From: a virus | DNA length: 34,089 nt | IMG/VR virus record: IMGVR_UViG_3300043410_000175 | Span: 1 to 34,089 of that record | Strand: one strand, 5' to 3' | In this document: positions 15,383 to 22,966 of the stretch, in pieces | How positions within the stretch are numbered: position 1 is the stretch's first letter | How the letters are laid out: each line of letters opens with the position of its first letter | Notes under the pieces: model-generated | Database searches by the model: none | Told to the model about the DNA's origin: nothing | Seen by the model: only the letters and a program-made list of their open reading frames with translations | Position numbers and translations under genes: made by a program

Positions 15383-17284
15383 ATGCCAAGACTCTCATTA
15401 TACCGTCCCGATAAAACAAACGATTATAGATACCTAGACCGAAACATTAGGGAAATGTTTGTTGTGGGTGGAACGGATTTATATGTCCACAAGTATGTAG
15501 GAATCGGTAATACTGGCCCCAGTAATGATTTTACTCAGCCACAGTATGATGCATTAAATCCTACAAATATACAAGATTTACTATTCTTAGAAAACCGCGA
15601 TAGAAAATATGATCCAGATATCTATAGACTTCGTGGACATTACAACGTACAGAATTTAGATTTTGACTTAAGCCAATTTGGATTGTTCTTAAACAACGAT
15701 ATCATATTCATTACTGTACATTACAACGACATGATTGATTTGATTGGTCGTAAATTGATGGTTGGTGATGTTTTAGAATTGCCACATTTAACAGACTATC
15801 ATCCATTGAATGAAACGATACCAATAGGATTGCGTAGATATTATCAAGTAACTGATGGTAACTTTGCAAGCGAAGGTTTTACTCAAACATGGTATCCTCA
15901 CTTATGGCGTATTAAATGTGAGCCATTAGTAGATAGCCAAGAATTTGCTAACATTCTTTCTCAGCCAGTAGAGAAAGATAATTACTTAGGTGACTGGGAT
16001 CCTACAAAAACGTATGTACCTGGTTATACAGTTATGTACGGTGATAAAATTTATACACCAATTGCGCCCGGTCCTGTACCAGCTGGCATTCCACCTACAG
16101 ACCCTGCATATTGGGAATTAAGTACTGCTGACAATCTTCGTGATATCATAGGACGTTACAATCAGAATATTGCTATCAATGATGCTGTAACTGCTGAGGC
16201 TGCAAGATTGTTACCTAAGACAGGTTACGACCGCAGTCAGTTATATGTTGTACCTACGTTCGAAGGACAGCCTGCATTGCCCGTTAACGTATTAGCCCCG
16301 TCAACAAACCCTGTACCAACTAGAGGTTTACTAGAGATGGTTCATAATCCATTATACAGAAATCCTAGCCCAGTAATACGTATTGGTGCAGCCGCATTGA
16401 AGAAACTGTGGTCATTGACTAGTGATGATGCAGATAAATTACGCAACCTAATATCACTCAACTTACAAACTGCAAAGATGGCTCCTGATCGTTTAGATAC
16501 AGGATCTGGTCAAGTTGATGGTACATTAGTATTAACTGCAAAAGCAGCAGGTCCAATAACAGGACCATACGGAACAGCAGACAACACATACTCAACTGCT
16601 GACCAATTCCCATCATTTACTATCACATCGTTGACAGTTCCTGCAGGAACTACATTGATTAGCTCAGTAGATGTTACTAGAGATTTAGTACCAAACATAG
16701 ATGTTGCGGCTACTGTCACTACCGAAACAGGTGCAGTGGTTGATGTTTTTGAGCGTGGCACATACGTTGTTAGTGTAGATTATGTAGCTAATACATTTGT
16801 AATTAATTTACCAACACTAGCATACATGCCTAGTGGCACCGCTATCACAGTTGCTCCTACTTTCGCAGATGCTGTAACTCCTGTAATGGATTTCCGTGCT
16901 GACTGTGATCCTAGATTTAGATTTATTTCACGTGTAAGCCCCGAGAGTTTCGGTTATACAAATGGATATATGATAGGTGACGGAACTGCACCTAACGGAT
17001 TACCAGTCGGATCAGGTATTGTATTCCCTGCTAGCGCAAACGTAGGGGATTATTTCTTACGTGTAGATTACACACCCAACCTATTATATCGTTGGGATGG
17101 AACTTTATGGGTTAGAATTGGCGTAAGTTCACGTGCAGGTGTGTCGTTTGATTCAACTGTACCAGGACAACAGTCTCAGTTGGCAAGTTTCATCAACAAC
17201 GAACAGACATTGGTATTGACAGATGGTACCGTAGTACCACAACAACAACCATTGTCAACGTTATTATCAATTGTACCAGATTAA
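15383..17284 (+). CDS. 14: Neck protein, T4 gp14-like, enlarged with binding-type modules
   Basis: A 633-aa protein. Residues about 70-195 (RLRGHYNVQNLDFDLSQFGLFL, HYNDMIDLIGRKLMVGDVLELPHL, YYQVTDGN, WYPHLWRIKCEPLVDSQEFANIL) match the core of T4 gp14, which joins the portal/neck to the tail. T4 gp14 is about 256 aa, so there is a large extension. Residues about 203-246 (DWDPTKTYVPGYTVMYGDKIYTPI...PPTDPAYWEL) look like a CBM5/12-type chitin-binding module (W...Y..GD.V.Y..K.Y......P......W). The C-terminus holds NVGDYFLRVDYTPNLLYRWDG and TLWVRIG, another Trp/Gly module. The protein heads a plus-strand late operon with gp15. The core assignment is firm; the carbohydrate-binding call is inference. 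Confidence 0.82.
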   Translation: MPRLSLYRPDKTNDYRYLDRNIREMFVVGGTDLYVHKYVGIGNTGPSNDFTQPQYDALNPTNIQDLLFLENRDRKYDPDIYRLRGHYNVQNLDFDLSQFGLFLNNDIIFITVHYNDMIDLIGRKLMVGDVLELPHLTDYHPLNETIPIGLRRYYQVTDGNFASEGFTQTWYPHLWRIKCEPLVDSQEFANILSQPVEKDNYLGDWDPTKTYVPGYTVMYGDKIYTPIAPGPVPAGIPPTDPAYWELSTADNLRDIIGRYNQNIAINDAVTAEAARLLPKTGYDRSQLYVVPTFEGQPALPVNVLAPSTNPVPTRGLLEMVHNPLYRNPSPVIRIGAAALKKLWSLTSDDADKLRNLISLNLQTAKMAPDRLDTGSGQVDGTLVLTAKAAGPITGPYGTADNTYSTADQFPSFTITSLTVPAGTTLISSVDVTRDLVPNIDVAATVTTETGAVVDVFERGTYVVSVDYVANTFVINLPTLAYMPSGTAITVAPTFADAVTPVMDFRADCDPRFRFISRVSPESFGYTNGYMIGDGTAPNGLPVGSGIVFPASANVGDYFLRVDYTPNLLYRWDGTLWVRIGVSSRAGVSFDSTVPGQQSQLASFINNEQTLVLTDGTVVPQQQPLSTLLSIVPD

Positions 17285-17292
17285 GGTTTATA

Positions 17293-18666
17293 ATGGCAAA
17301 TTATTTTTATGACAATCAGATACGCAGATTCTTGATTCAGTTCGCAAGAATTTTTAGTAATTGGCAAGTTACTAAAGGCAAAGATCCAGCTGGTAATAAT
17401 ATTGTTGTACGTGTCCCTGTAATGTATGGGGACTCTAGTAGAATGGTTAGCACTACTATAGCTAATAACAGTCCTAGTAGTCTTCCAAGCGCACCAATGA
17501 TTACATACTATATCAGTGGCTTAGAATATGACCAAAGACGTACACAGGATCCTTTCTTCCTAGATAAAACATCAGTTCGCCAAAGAACATGGAATGCAGA
17601 AACACAAAGTTATGATACCACACAAGGTCAAGCATTTACTGTAGAACGTATCATGCCTGTACCCTATACACTACGTATCACAGTTGATTTTTGGACAACT
17701 AACTATAATCAGAAGTTAGAGTTAATTGAACAACTAGGTGTACTATTCAATCCTAGTATGGAATTACAGAGTACAGATAACTTCATTGACTGGACATCAT
17801 TGAGTGTTGTATACCAAGATGGATTAACTTTCAGTAGCAAAACTATTCCTCAAGGAAATAGTAATCCTATTGACGTTATGACATGGAAGTTTTACATGCC
17901 GATATGGATTAGTTCTAGTGCTAAGATTAAGAAACTTGGTGTTATTCATAAGATTATTGCTAGTATCTTTAAAGGTAACGCAATCACAGATATGCAGGAC
18001 GATCATTTGTTATTGGGTACTAGACAAAAAGTTACTCCATATGGATACAAATTATTGTTGATAGGAAGTAGTTTACAAATACTTCCAGCTAACCAAGACT
18101 TTTATCCACAAAATGAGGCATCATTAGACTTACCCGAAAACCCAAACACTGATGTATACTGGCAAGCAGTCTTAAACGTGTATGGTACAGTAAGACCGGG
18201 CATCAGTCAGATATGGTTACAAAACCCATATATGGAGAACGAAATCGTAGGTACTATTGCATTCAATCCAAGTGATGACCGTTTACTAATATACAATATC
18301 GACCCCGATACATTACCACAAAACACATTAGATCCAGTTGATAGCATTATCAATCCATTGTTAAAGGGTCCTGGGCATGGATTACCCGAGCCAGAAGCCG
18401 GACAACGTTATCTTATTGTTGAGGATATTGGTGCTGACTCTAATACTGACCCATCAATAACATGGGGAATTATAGTTGCTCCTGCAAATAGTATTATTGA
18501 ATATGATGGATTTGATTGGCTAATCAGTTTTGATAGTACCAATATTGTAGATACACAATATGTAACCAACTTAACAACTGGTGTGCAATATCGTTGGTCT
18601 AATGGTGTTTGGATGAAATCATACGAAGGTTGGTACGACCAGGGAGATTATTCTATAGTGATTTAA
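17293..18666 (+). CDS. 15: Tail sheath stabiliser/tail terminator, T4 gp15-like, enlarged
   Basis: A 457-aa protein whose first ~230 residues match T4 gp15: MANYFYDNQIRRFLIQFARIFSN (T4 begins with the same YFY...RR...LFSN pattern), VRVPVMYGDSSRM, TYYISGLEYDQRRTQDPFF, PVPYTLRITVDFWTTNYNQKLELIEQLGVLFNPS, VMTWKFYMPIWI. gp15 caps the finished tail and contacts the neck. T4 gp15 is about 272 aa; the extra C-terminus (about 330-457) has Trp/Gly modules (QRYLIVEDIG, IEYDGFDWLISFD, GVQYRWSNGVWMKSYEGW) like those in the sheath and gp14. It starts 8 bases after the gp14 stop with AAGG upstream, so it is in the same late operon. Confidence 0.88.
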   Translation: MANYFYDNQIRRFLIQFARIFSNWQVTKGKDPAGNNIVVRVPVMYGDSSRMVSTTIANNSPSSLPSAPMITYYISGLEYDQRRTQDPFFLDKTSVRQRTWNAETQSYDTTQGQAFTVERIMPVPYTLRITVDFWTTNYNQKLELIEQLGVLFNPSMELQSTDNFIDWTSLSVVYQDGLTFSSKTIPQGNSNPIDVMTWKFYMPIWISSSAKIKKLGVIHKIIASIFKGNAITDMQDDHLLLGTRQKVTPYGYKLLLIGSSLQILPANQDFYPQNEASLDLPENPNTDVYWQAVLNVYGTVRPGISQIWLQNPYMENEIVGTIAFNPSDDRLLIYNIDPDTLPQNTLDPVDSIINPLLKGPGHGLPEPEAGQRYLIVEDIGADSNTDPSITWGIIVAPANSIIEYDGFDWLISFDSTNIVDTQYVTNLTTGVQYRWSNGVWMKSYEGWYDQGDYSIVI

Positions 18667-18681
18667 TTTAGATAAATCACT
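18657..18681 (+). repeat. Inverted repeat between gp15 and NUDIX gene
   Basis: Perfect 9-bp stem (18657-18665 with 18673-18681, AGTGATTTA/TAAATCACT), loop 7, overlapping the gp15 stop codon and ending 3 bases before the NUDIX ATG. No T run follows, so a terminator is unlikely; it could limit ribosome access to the NUDIX start. Confidence 0.6.
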
Positions 18682-18683
18682 GT

Positions 18684-19103
18684 ATGAGTAACAAAGTCAC
18701 GTCCGCAGGTGTATTCTTTTATGCGGCAGATACTAAAAGATTTCTATACCTATTAAGAAACGATGATAAGAATCCCGGCAACTGGGGAATACCCGGTGGG
18801 AAAATAGACAACGGCGAAACATTGTTAGATGGTATAAAACGTGAATGCATTGAGGAAATAAGTTTCTTCCCAGACAATGCTAAATTGATACCTATTCAAA
18901 AGTTTATTAACAATACCTTTACGTATCATACATTCTTTTGTAAATTAGAACAAGAATTTATTCCTATATTAAATGATGAGCATGTGGGCTATTGTTGGAT
19001 CGACAACAATCAATATCCAAAACCATTACATCCTGGATTATTTAATACTGTAAATTTTGACGTAGTTAAAGATAAACTACAAAAGTTAATTAACGCAAGT
19101 TAA
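18684..19103 (+). CDS. NUDIX hydrolase
   Basis: A 139-aa protein with a NUDIX box: G39-x5-E45-x7-R53-E54-x2-E57-E58 (GKIDNGETLLDGIKRECIEE), within the expected NWGIPGGK context. The final Gly of the consensus is Ser (EEIS), a common variation. NUDIX enzymes cleave nucleoside diphosphates linked to another group, for example damaged nucleotides, ADP-ribose, NAD or mRNA caps; the substrate cannot be read here. It follows gp15 by 17 bases on the plus strand and ends overlapping the pirin gene tail to tail by 14 bases. An inverted repeat immediately before its ATG may reduce its translation. Confidence 0.9.
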   Translation: MSNKVTSAGVFFYAADTKRFLYLLRNDDKNPGNWGIPGGKIDNGETLLDGIKRECIEEISFFPDNAKLIPIQKFINNTFTYHTFFCKLEQEFIPILNDEHVGYCWIDNNQYPKPLHPGLFNTVNFDVVKDKLQKLINAS

Positions 19104-19773
19104 ACAATAGAATCTCAGGACTATCTTCTGGATCTGTAATTATTAGTTCAGCTTCGTTTTCAAAACTAAATCCAGATCCAGTGTCAGCAAATGTATTGTT
19201 TATTGTCGCACAGCCGGTAATCACATAAACATAATATCTACGCTTAGTATCTAATTTTTCAGTATAATTTTCTGTGAATATACCTGCACTTAACTTAACA
19301 TCAGATTGAATTATCATAGGACCTTTGTCACTAGCTATTGGACAAAAGTTGTTTAGTTTTTCTTCACGTGTAAATTCCCAACATGTATAGTCTGGTTGAA
19401 AATTATGCCTATTTGGTCTCATCCAAAGTTGCAGATAGTGAATAGGATGGTCGCTTAAGTTACCTTCTACGTGCCAAATACCCGTTCCACAACTCATTCG
19501 TTGTACACCACCGCTAGGTACATGAAATATATTGTGCAGGTTATCATTATGATAACATGGACCTTCTACAACATAACCTATAATTTCCATATCACAATGT
19601 TGATGTATGGGCACACAGTTACCGGGTTGGACAAAGTCATCGTTTATTACTTCTAAATCACTGTAATGAACAAATTTAGGATCGTAATATCCATTATTAC
19701 TAAATGTCCTAAAAGATTCAATCCAAGTATCAGTGAGATGGCCTCTTGTATGTGGTGGTCTAAATTTAATCAT
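19090..19773 (-). CDS. Pirin-like cupin protein
   Basis: A 227-aa bicupin of the pirin family. The N-terminal cupin keeps the metal ligands with the spacing known for pirin: H57-x-H59 (in PIHQHCDMEIIGYVVEG) and H101-x-E103 (in QRMSCGTGIWHVEGN). Residues HYLQLWMRPNRHNFQPDY continue the family pattern and a shorter second cupin follows. Bacterial pirins include quercetin 2,3-dioxygenase-like enzymes and metabolic regulators; what a phage uses it for is not known. No late element is well placed (TTAAATAAA lies only a few bases upstream). Its 3' end overlaps the NUDIX gene. Likely an auxiliary metabolic gene taken from a host. Confidence 0.88.
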   Translation of the reverse strand: MIKFRPPHTRGHLTDTWIESFRTFSNNGYYDPKFVHYSDLEVINDDFVQPGNCVPIHQHCDMEIIGYVVEGPCYHNDNLHNIFHVPSGGVQRMSCGTGIWHVEGNLSDHPIHYLQLWMRPNRHNFQPDYTCWEFTREEKLNNFCPIASDKGPMIIQSDVKLSAGIFTENYTEKLDTKRRYYVYVITGCATINNTFADTGSGFSFENEAELIITDPEDSPEILLFNLR

Positions 19774-19788
19774 GTTTTTATTTAATGG

Positions 19789-19812
19789 AAAAGCGGCATA
19801 AGCCGCTTTTTT
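19789..19812. terminator. Bidirectional intrinsic terminator
   Basis: Perfect 9-bp stem (19789-19797 with 19802-19810, AAAAGCGGC/GCCGCTTTT) with loop ATAA. Six T follow on the plus strand; on the minus strand the 3' arm itself ends in TTTT. It most likely ends the minus-strand 295-aa gene, and would also stop plus-strand read-through. Confidence 0.85.
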
Positions 19813-19813
19813 G

Positions 19814-19836
19814 TGAAGTAAGTTTACTTTACTTCA
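19814..19836 (-). repeat. Second hairpin after the 295-aa gene
   Basis: 8-bp perfect stem (19814-19821 with 19829-19836, TGAAGTAA/TTACTTCA), loop 7, between the stop codon of the 295-aa gene and the terminator. A 3' hairpin in this place could protect the mRNA end. Confidence 0.55.
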
Positions 19837-19840
19837 AATA

Positions 19841-20728
19841 TTAACACCAGTTGTTAATACCAACTAATGTATAACCAGTTGCTGTGTCAACATTTCCACC
19901 GTCGTTGAAGAATGTCGCAACAAACTTAGTGTTTGTACCATCTTCAGGAGTAACAGTATTGTCAAAATCACGTACCCAATGATTGGTTATTTTAGTAGCA
20001 TATGTTGTGTCACCATCGTTATATACTGCAACACTTACTTGATTTGGACCAGCTGGGTCTGATGAGTCAGTCAATGTGCATACTCCTACTGGGTATACTA
20101 CACCGTCTGTTGTTAGTCCAGAACCACTTGCGGTTGCGGTAAACACAACGCCTTCAGTAGCATTTTGAGGAGCACCTAGAGCAGCCCAGTCAGTATCTTG
20201 TAAATCTGAAATCATATATGCTTGTCCAGGAGCGATACCCTCGTCTTGTATACTAATGTAACTAACTATTAAGAATTTCTTTGCACCTTTTTGACGTAGA
20301 AGACCAGAATTGTTTACTGTAGCTACATAGAAAGCTGCGTCAGTTACTTCAACATTAGCAGGATCTTGCAATGTAATAGTTTCTGCATCATCAACTGAAT
20401 CTACAACTCCTACTAGTGTATATCCGCCTGCACCATCATCAACATAAACTTCTGAATTTCCACTTGATAAACTGTACACATCAAATACGGTATCTGTACC
20501 TATTACTTGGTCTGTTGTGTCAGTTGTGATGGTACCAACGGCTTTTACTAAAATTCTTCCGTTTGCTGCAATTTGTTTTGAGTATGTAGAAGTTCCACCT
20601 TGTGTACCACCTACGACACCAGGATTATCACCATCGTAACCGTTACTAGTTGTACCGTCGTTTGGAAAACCTTCATCGATATGAGTTCCATTGTCATTTT
20701 GTTTTCTAATTTTTAGAGGACGTCCCAT
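19841..20728 (-). CDS. Virion structural protein, beta-rich, likely abundant
   Basis: A 295-aa protein beginning MGRPLKIRKQNDNGTHIDEGF. I associate the MGRPL(K/N) opening with structural proteins of marine T4-like phages. The body is Gly/Thr/Asp-rich beta modules, for example GTITTDTTDQVIGTDTVFDVYSL, VYVDDGAGGYTLVGVVDS and a SGLLRQKGAKKFLIVS stretch. No enzyme motif. It has its own late promoter, an unusually long (about 79-nt) structured leader, a strong AAGGAG site and its own terminator, so it is a monocistronic, probably highly expressed late gene. A decoration or other surface role is possible but not shown. Confidence 0.75.
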   Translation of the reverse strand: MGRPLKIRKQNDNGTHIDEGFPNDGTTSNGYDGDNPGVVGGTQGGTSTYSKQIAANGRILVKAVGTITTDTTDQVIGTDTVFDVYSLSSGNSEVYVDDGAGGYTLVGVVDSVDDAETITLQDPANVEVTDAAFYVATVNNSGLLRQKGAKKFLIVSYISIQDEGIAPGQAYMISDLQDTDWAALGAPQNATEGVVFTATASGSGLTTDGVVYPVGVCTLTDSSDPAGPNQVSVAVYNDGDTTYATKITNHWVRDFDNTVTPEDGTNTKFVATFFNDGGNVDTATGYTLVGINNWC

Positions 20729-20807
20729 TTGTTTTTTCTCCTTATAAATCAGTGGGTTCTAGCCACTACGCGGCGGGGACCGCATAAATTCTCCGAATGA
20801 GAATGTA
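20729..20807 (-). promoter_or_regulatory. Structured 5' leader of the 295-aa gene
   Basis: About 79 nt from the predicted late start (near 20807) to the ATG. It holds three small hairpins: ATTCTC/GAGAAT (20788-20793 with 20799-20804), GCGG/CCGC and AGTGG/CCACT, then an open AAGGAG. It is much longer than other leaders here and locally GC-rich, suggesting a stabilising leader as in T4 gene 32. Confidence 0.6.
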
Positions 20808-20811
20808 TTAA

Positions 20812-20820
20812 GTATTTATC
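20812..20820 (-). promoter_or_regulatory. Late promoter element for the 295-aa gene
   Basis: Minus-strand GATAAATAC at the end of the 351-aa gene; predicted start near 20807. Confidence 0.65.
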
Positions 20821-21874
20821 AAATTGCGGTCAAATTGACCTGGTATGTGGTGCTAGTTGCACTGTCTGTACAGAAGATACCACCAACATTAGCGAAAATA
20901 GTCCATGTACCTAACTGTAATGTATTAGCAGTTACATTACCTTCGCTAGTGAAGTCACCTGTATACGTCAATGGACCTACACCACTGCGTCCTAATGAGG
21001 CTGTGTCGCTTGTACCGAACACGATGTATGCGTTTGCATCATCTTCTACACCCTTAATTTGTATAGTGTCGGATACGTTAATATCACCTATCCAAGCATC
21101 ATCACCTACTTTGTAGTTTTCACCAGCACCATTAGATGTTGATAGGACTTTGTTTGCTGTTAACGTATGGGCAATGGTTACATTGTTGTTAACTGTAACG
21201 CTAGAGAATGTAGCTACTCCGGGTGTAATACTACCAATAGTACCATCGAACTTACCTTGACTATTAGCTACAACAGTATTAGCATAAATTATACCACTTA
21301 CAGTTAATGCTTGTGCAACATAATCATACGTGAAATGACCATTACCACCAAAACTACCACCGTCGTTAAATTGAACTTGTTGGTTAGAACCAGTTGGGCT
21401 TCCACCGCCCCCACCACCTGATCCTGGCATCCACGATAAATTACCACTACCATCTGTAGTTAATACGTATCCGTTAACTCCACCGGTGATTGATAGATTA
21501 GCTTCGGATCCTAAGTTTAATTTAACATCTGCGTTTGGCCCTAGTAAATTACCAGTATAGTTTTCCCATACATTTCCCACACCAGTCACGATATTAGCCA
21601 CCAATATTTGTCCGGCATCTAATGTCGTATCATCAATATTAACTGATGAATTAGCCGAACCAGTAATTCTACTAAAGTCTAAGTAAGACTGTGTAGTTAG
21701 AATCTCTGTTTGAGTTGTAGCATCTACGTTAGCAGGAGGAATTATGTCAGGATCGTTTCCGATAAAGACACGTTGTTCGTCTGTGGCAAAACCGATTTCA
21801 CCGATATCTAATTGAGGTAGATCGGTGTAAGCTCCGGTTCTGTGAATTATCTTGGAAATCTGTACTATAGCCAT
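20819..21874 (-). CDS. Tail fibre-like / virion protein, 351 aa
   Basis: The N-terminus MAIVQISKIIHRTGAYTDLPQLDIGEIGFATDEQRVFIGND follows a frequent phage fibre opening (I-x-x-R-x-G...L-x-x-G-E-I-G-F-x-x-D...I-G). A poly-Gly linker near residues 150-160 (GSGGGGGGS) leads to GSNQQVQFNDGGSFGG, a motif shared with the truncated fibre at 1-1731. The rest is beta-repeat-rich (ANTVVANSQGKFDGTI, ANKVLSTSNG). It is likely a fibre or fibre-attached protein; no enzymatic motif. Its late promoter is nested in an 11-bp hairpin that takes in the start codon (21873-21904). No Shine-Dalgarno sequence is visible, unlike the neighbours. Confidence 0.78.
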   Translation of the reverse strand: MAIVQISKIIHRTGAYTDLPQLDIGEIGFATDEQRVFIGNDPDIIPPANVDATTQTEILTTQSYLDFSRITGSANSSVNIDDTTLDAGQILVANIVTGVGNVWENYTGNLLGPNADVKLNLGSEANLSITGGVNGYVLTTDGSGNLSWMPGSGGGGGGSPTGSNQQVQFNDGGSFGGNGHFTYDYVAQALTVSGIIYANTVVANSQGKFDGTIGSITPGVATFSSVTVNNNVTIAHTLTANKVLSTSNGAGENYKVGDDAWIGDINVSDTIQIKGVEDDANAYIVFGTSDTASLGRSGVGPLTYTGDFTSEGNVTANTLQLGTWTIFANVGGIFCTDSATSTTYQVNLTAI

Positions 21875-21904
21875 AATATAATCTGTTTGATTATATTATT
21901 TATC
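21873..21904 (-). promoter_or_regulatory. Late promoter nested in a start-codon hairpin
   Basis: Perfect 11-bp stem (21873-21883 with 21889-21899, ATAATATAATC/GATTATATTAT), loop 5. The first two bases of the ATG are in the 3' arm. The late element GATAAATAA (21904-21896) overlaps the 5' arm; a late start near 21891 would leave only 3 bases of it, freeing the start codon in a 17-nt leader. Confidence 0.75.
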
Positions 21905-21909
21905 TGGAT

Positions 21910-22596
21910 CTATAGGAACTTTGAATAGTACTGCTCTAGTCTTTTATACCATTCTTGCTGCCATTTGTCAAATTCATCACCCTCAATGATGAATTCTGCA
22001 TATACAGCATTAGGATCACTCATAAAAATCACGCCCTTACGTATGTTTGTACCGTGTTTTTCGTTGTGTGCTGTGGCATAAGCGGCTAATTGAATGAAAT
22101 AGTCACTGATCCATTCACGCTTTTTGATTTTGTTTGCTTGCTTATGATCCATAATAGCTGGTTCGCCATCATGTACTCCCACTAAATCAGTTGTTCCTGC
22201 ATATACTGCTGGGAAGTATAAGGGAACTTCTGTGCCCCAGAATTCATTACATTTACTCAATCCTTGATAGATGATAGTCTCAGCCATCTTGTGACTTTGA
22301 ATTGAATACGGATTTGATCCAGGTGTACCTATTTTTCCTGTTTTGATGTAATCTTCTAACCACTTGTGCATTCGTGTACCACGACCTGCAGCCTCTGTTG
22401 TAATCTGTTGAGCCTTCTCTGTGCCCACACGCTTACGCCATTCGTATAGTGCTTTCTTTGCTTCTTCGGGTTTAGTTGCGTCTAATATCGTTGTGACTGA
22501 GGGGAGTTTGTTTCCGTCAGGGGTAGCATATCTGCGACCTTCGGGTGTGTCAATACGTTTAATTGGTTCGTATTTAAATTTATCGGGAATGTACAT
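21910..22596 (-). CDS. PD-(D/E)XK nuclease (RecB/Cas4-like exonuclease)
   Basis: A 228-aa nuclease-fold protein. Visible motifs: LPSVTTILDAT (31-41), GTRMHKWLEDYI (73-84, the conserved His77 helix), E123 in FWGTEVPLYF, D137 in GTTDLVGVHDG, D150-H-K152 in AIMDHKQ, and Q169-x3-Y173 in FIQLAAYA. The order H...D...(D/E)xK...QxxxY is that of RecB-type nucleases. Such phage proteins degrade or resect DNA in recombination or host DNA breakdown. The start follows a 10-bp hairpin. It sits among virion genes with no replication gene beside it, so its exact task is open. Confidence 0.87.
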   Translation of the reverse strand: MYIPDKFKYEPIKRIDTPEGRRYATPDGNKLPSVTTILDATKPEEAKKALYEWRKRVGTEKAQQITTEAAGRGTRMHKWLEDYIKTGKIGTPGSNPYSIQSHKMAETIIYQGLSKCNEFWGTEVPLYFPAVYAGTTDLVGVHDGEPAIMDHKQANKIKKREWISDYFIQLAAYATAHNEKHGTNIRKGVIFMSDPNAVYAEFIIEGDEFDKWQQEWYKRLEQYYSKFL

Positions 22597-22602
22597 GTGG
22601 AA

Positions 22603-22632
22603 ATTGTACTACAAATTTCTTCGTAGTACAAT
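22603..22632 (-). promoter_or_regulatory. Hairpin upstream of the nuclease gene
   Basis: Perfect 10-bp stem (22603-22612 with 22623-22632, ATTGTACTAC/GTAGTACAAT), loop 10, ending 6 bases before ATG 22596 on the mRNA. Only a poor late-like CAAATAG precedes it and only TTT follows, so it may be a weak terminator for the upstream operon or a translational lid. Confidence 0.6.
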
Positions 22633-22640
22633 CTATTTGG

Positions 22641-22964
22641 TTACTTTAAGGCTTTGCTTGCCATTTGTTGACGAGTCTTTTGCATCTCATCATCTTTTTG
22701 TGGTACGTCACTAGCGTTTTCTTGACCTCTGAATACAACTTGGTCTTTGTTTATGTTTGAAATGATATTAACTAACGGTTCTTTTTTAACCATATCAAAC
22801 AAGTCAGCCTTGTCTACTACAATATCATTCTGTTTTAGAAAGTTTAAAAACTCATCCGTTGACCAAGTTCTTCCCGATCCAAGCACTTGGTTCTTAAGTT
22901 GGTTTGCTACTGCTAGTAGTTTTACACGCAGTGGATCGTCATCAGCAAACTCAAATAAACGCAT
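22641..22964 (-). CDS. Small conserved phage protein, possible internal protein
   Basis: A 107-aa, mostly helical acidic protein of unknown function: MRLFEFADDDPLRVKLLAVANQLKNQ at the start, a small (winged-helix-like?) middle GRTWSTDEFLNFLKQNDIVVDKADLFDMVKKEPL, and a charged tail ending MASKALK. The MRLFEF opening resembles the N-termini of the 240-aa and 237-aa neighbours (MKLTEF, MRINEL). Its ATG is two bases after the upstream TAA, so it is coupled to the 240-aa scaffold-like gene. A capsid-core association is a guess from the shared N-terminus and coupling. Confidence 0.7.
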   Translation of the reverse strand: MRLFEFADDDPLRVKLLAVANQLKNQVLGSGRTWSTDEFLNFLKQNDIVVDKADLFDMVKKEPLVNIISNINKDQVVFRGQENASDVPQKDDEMQKTRQQMASKALK

Positions 22965-22966
22965 GA

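Noticed and set aside
18671-18679. GATAAATCA as a late promoter for the NUDIX gene
   Set aside because: One base off consensus, only 4 bases before the ATG, and located in the 3' arm of a hairpin, so a start there would fall inside the gene.
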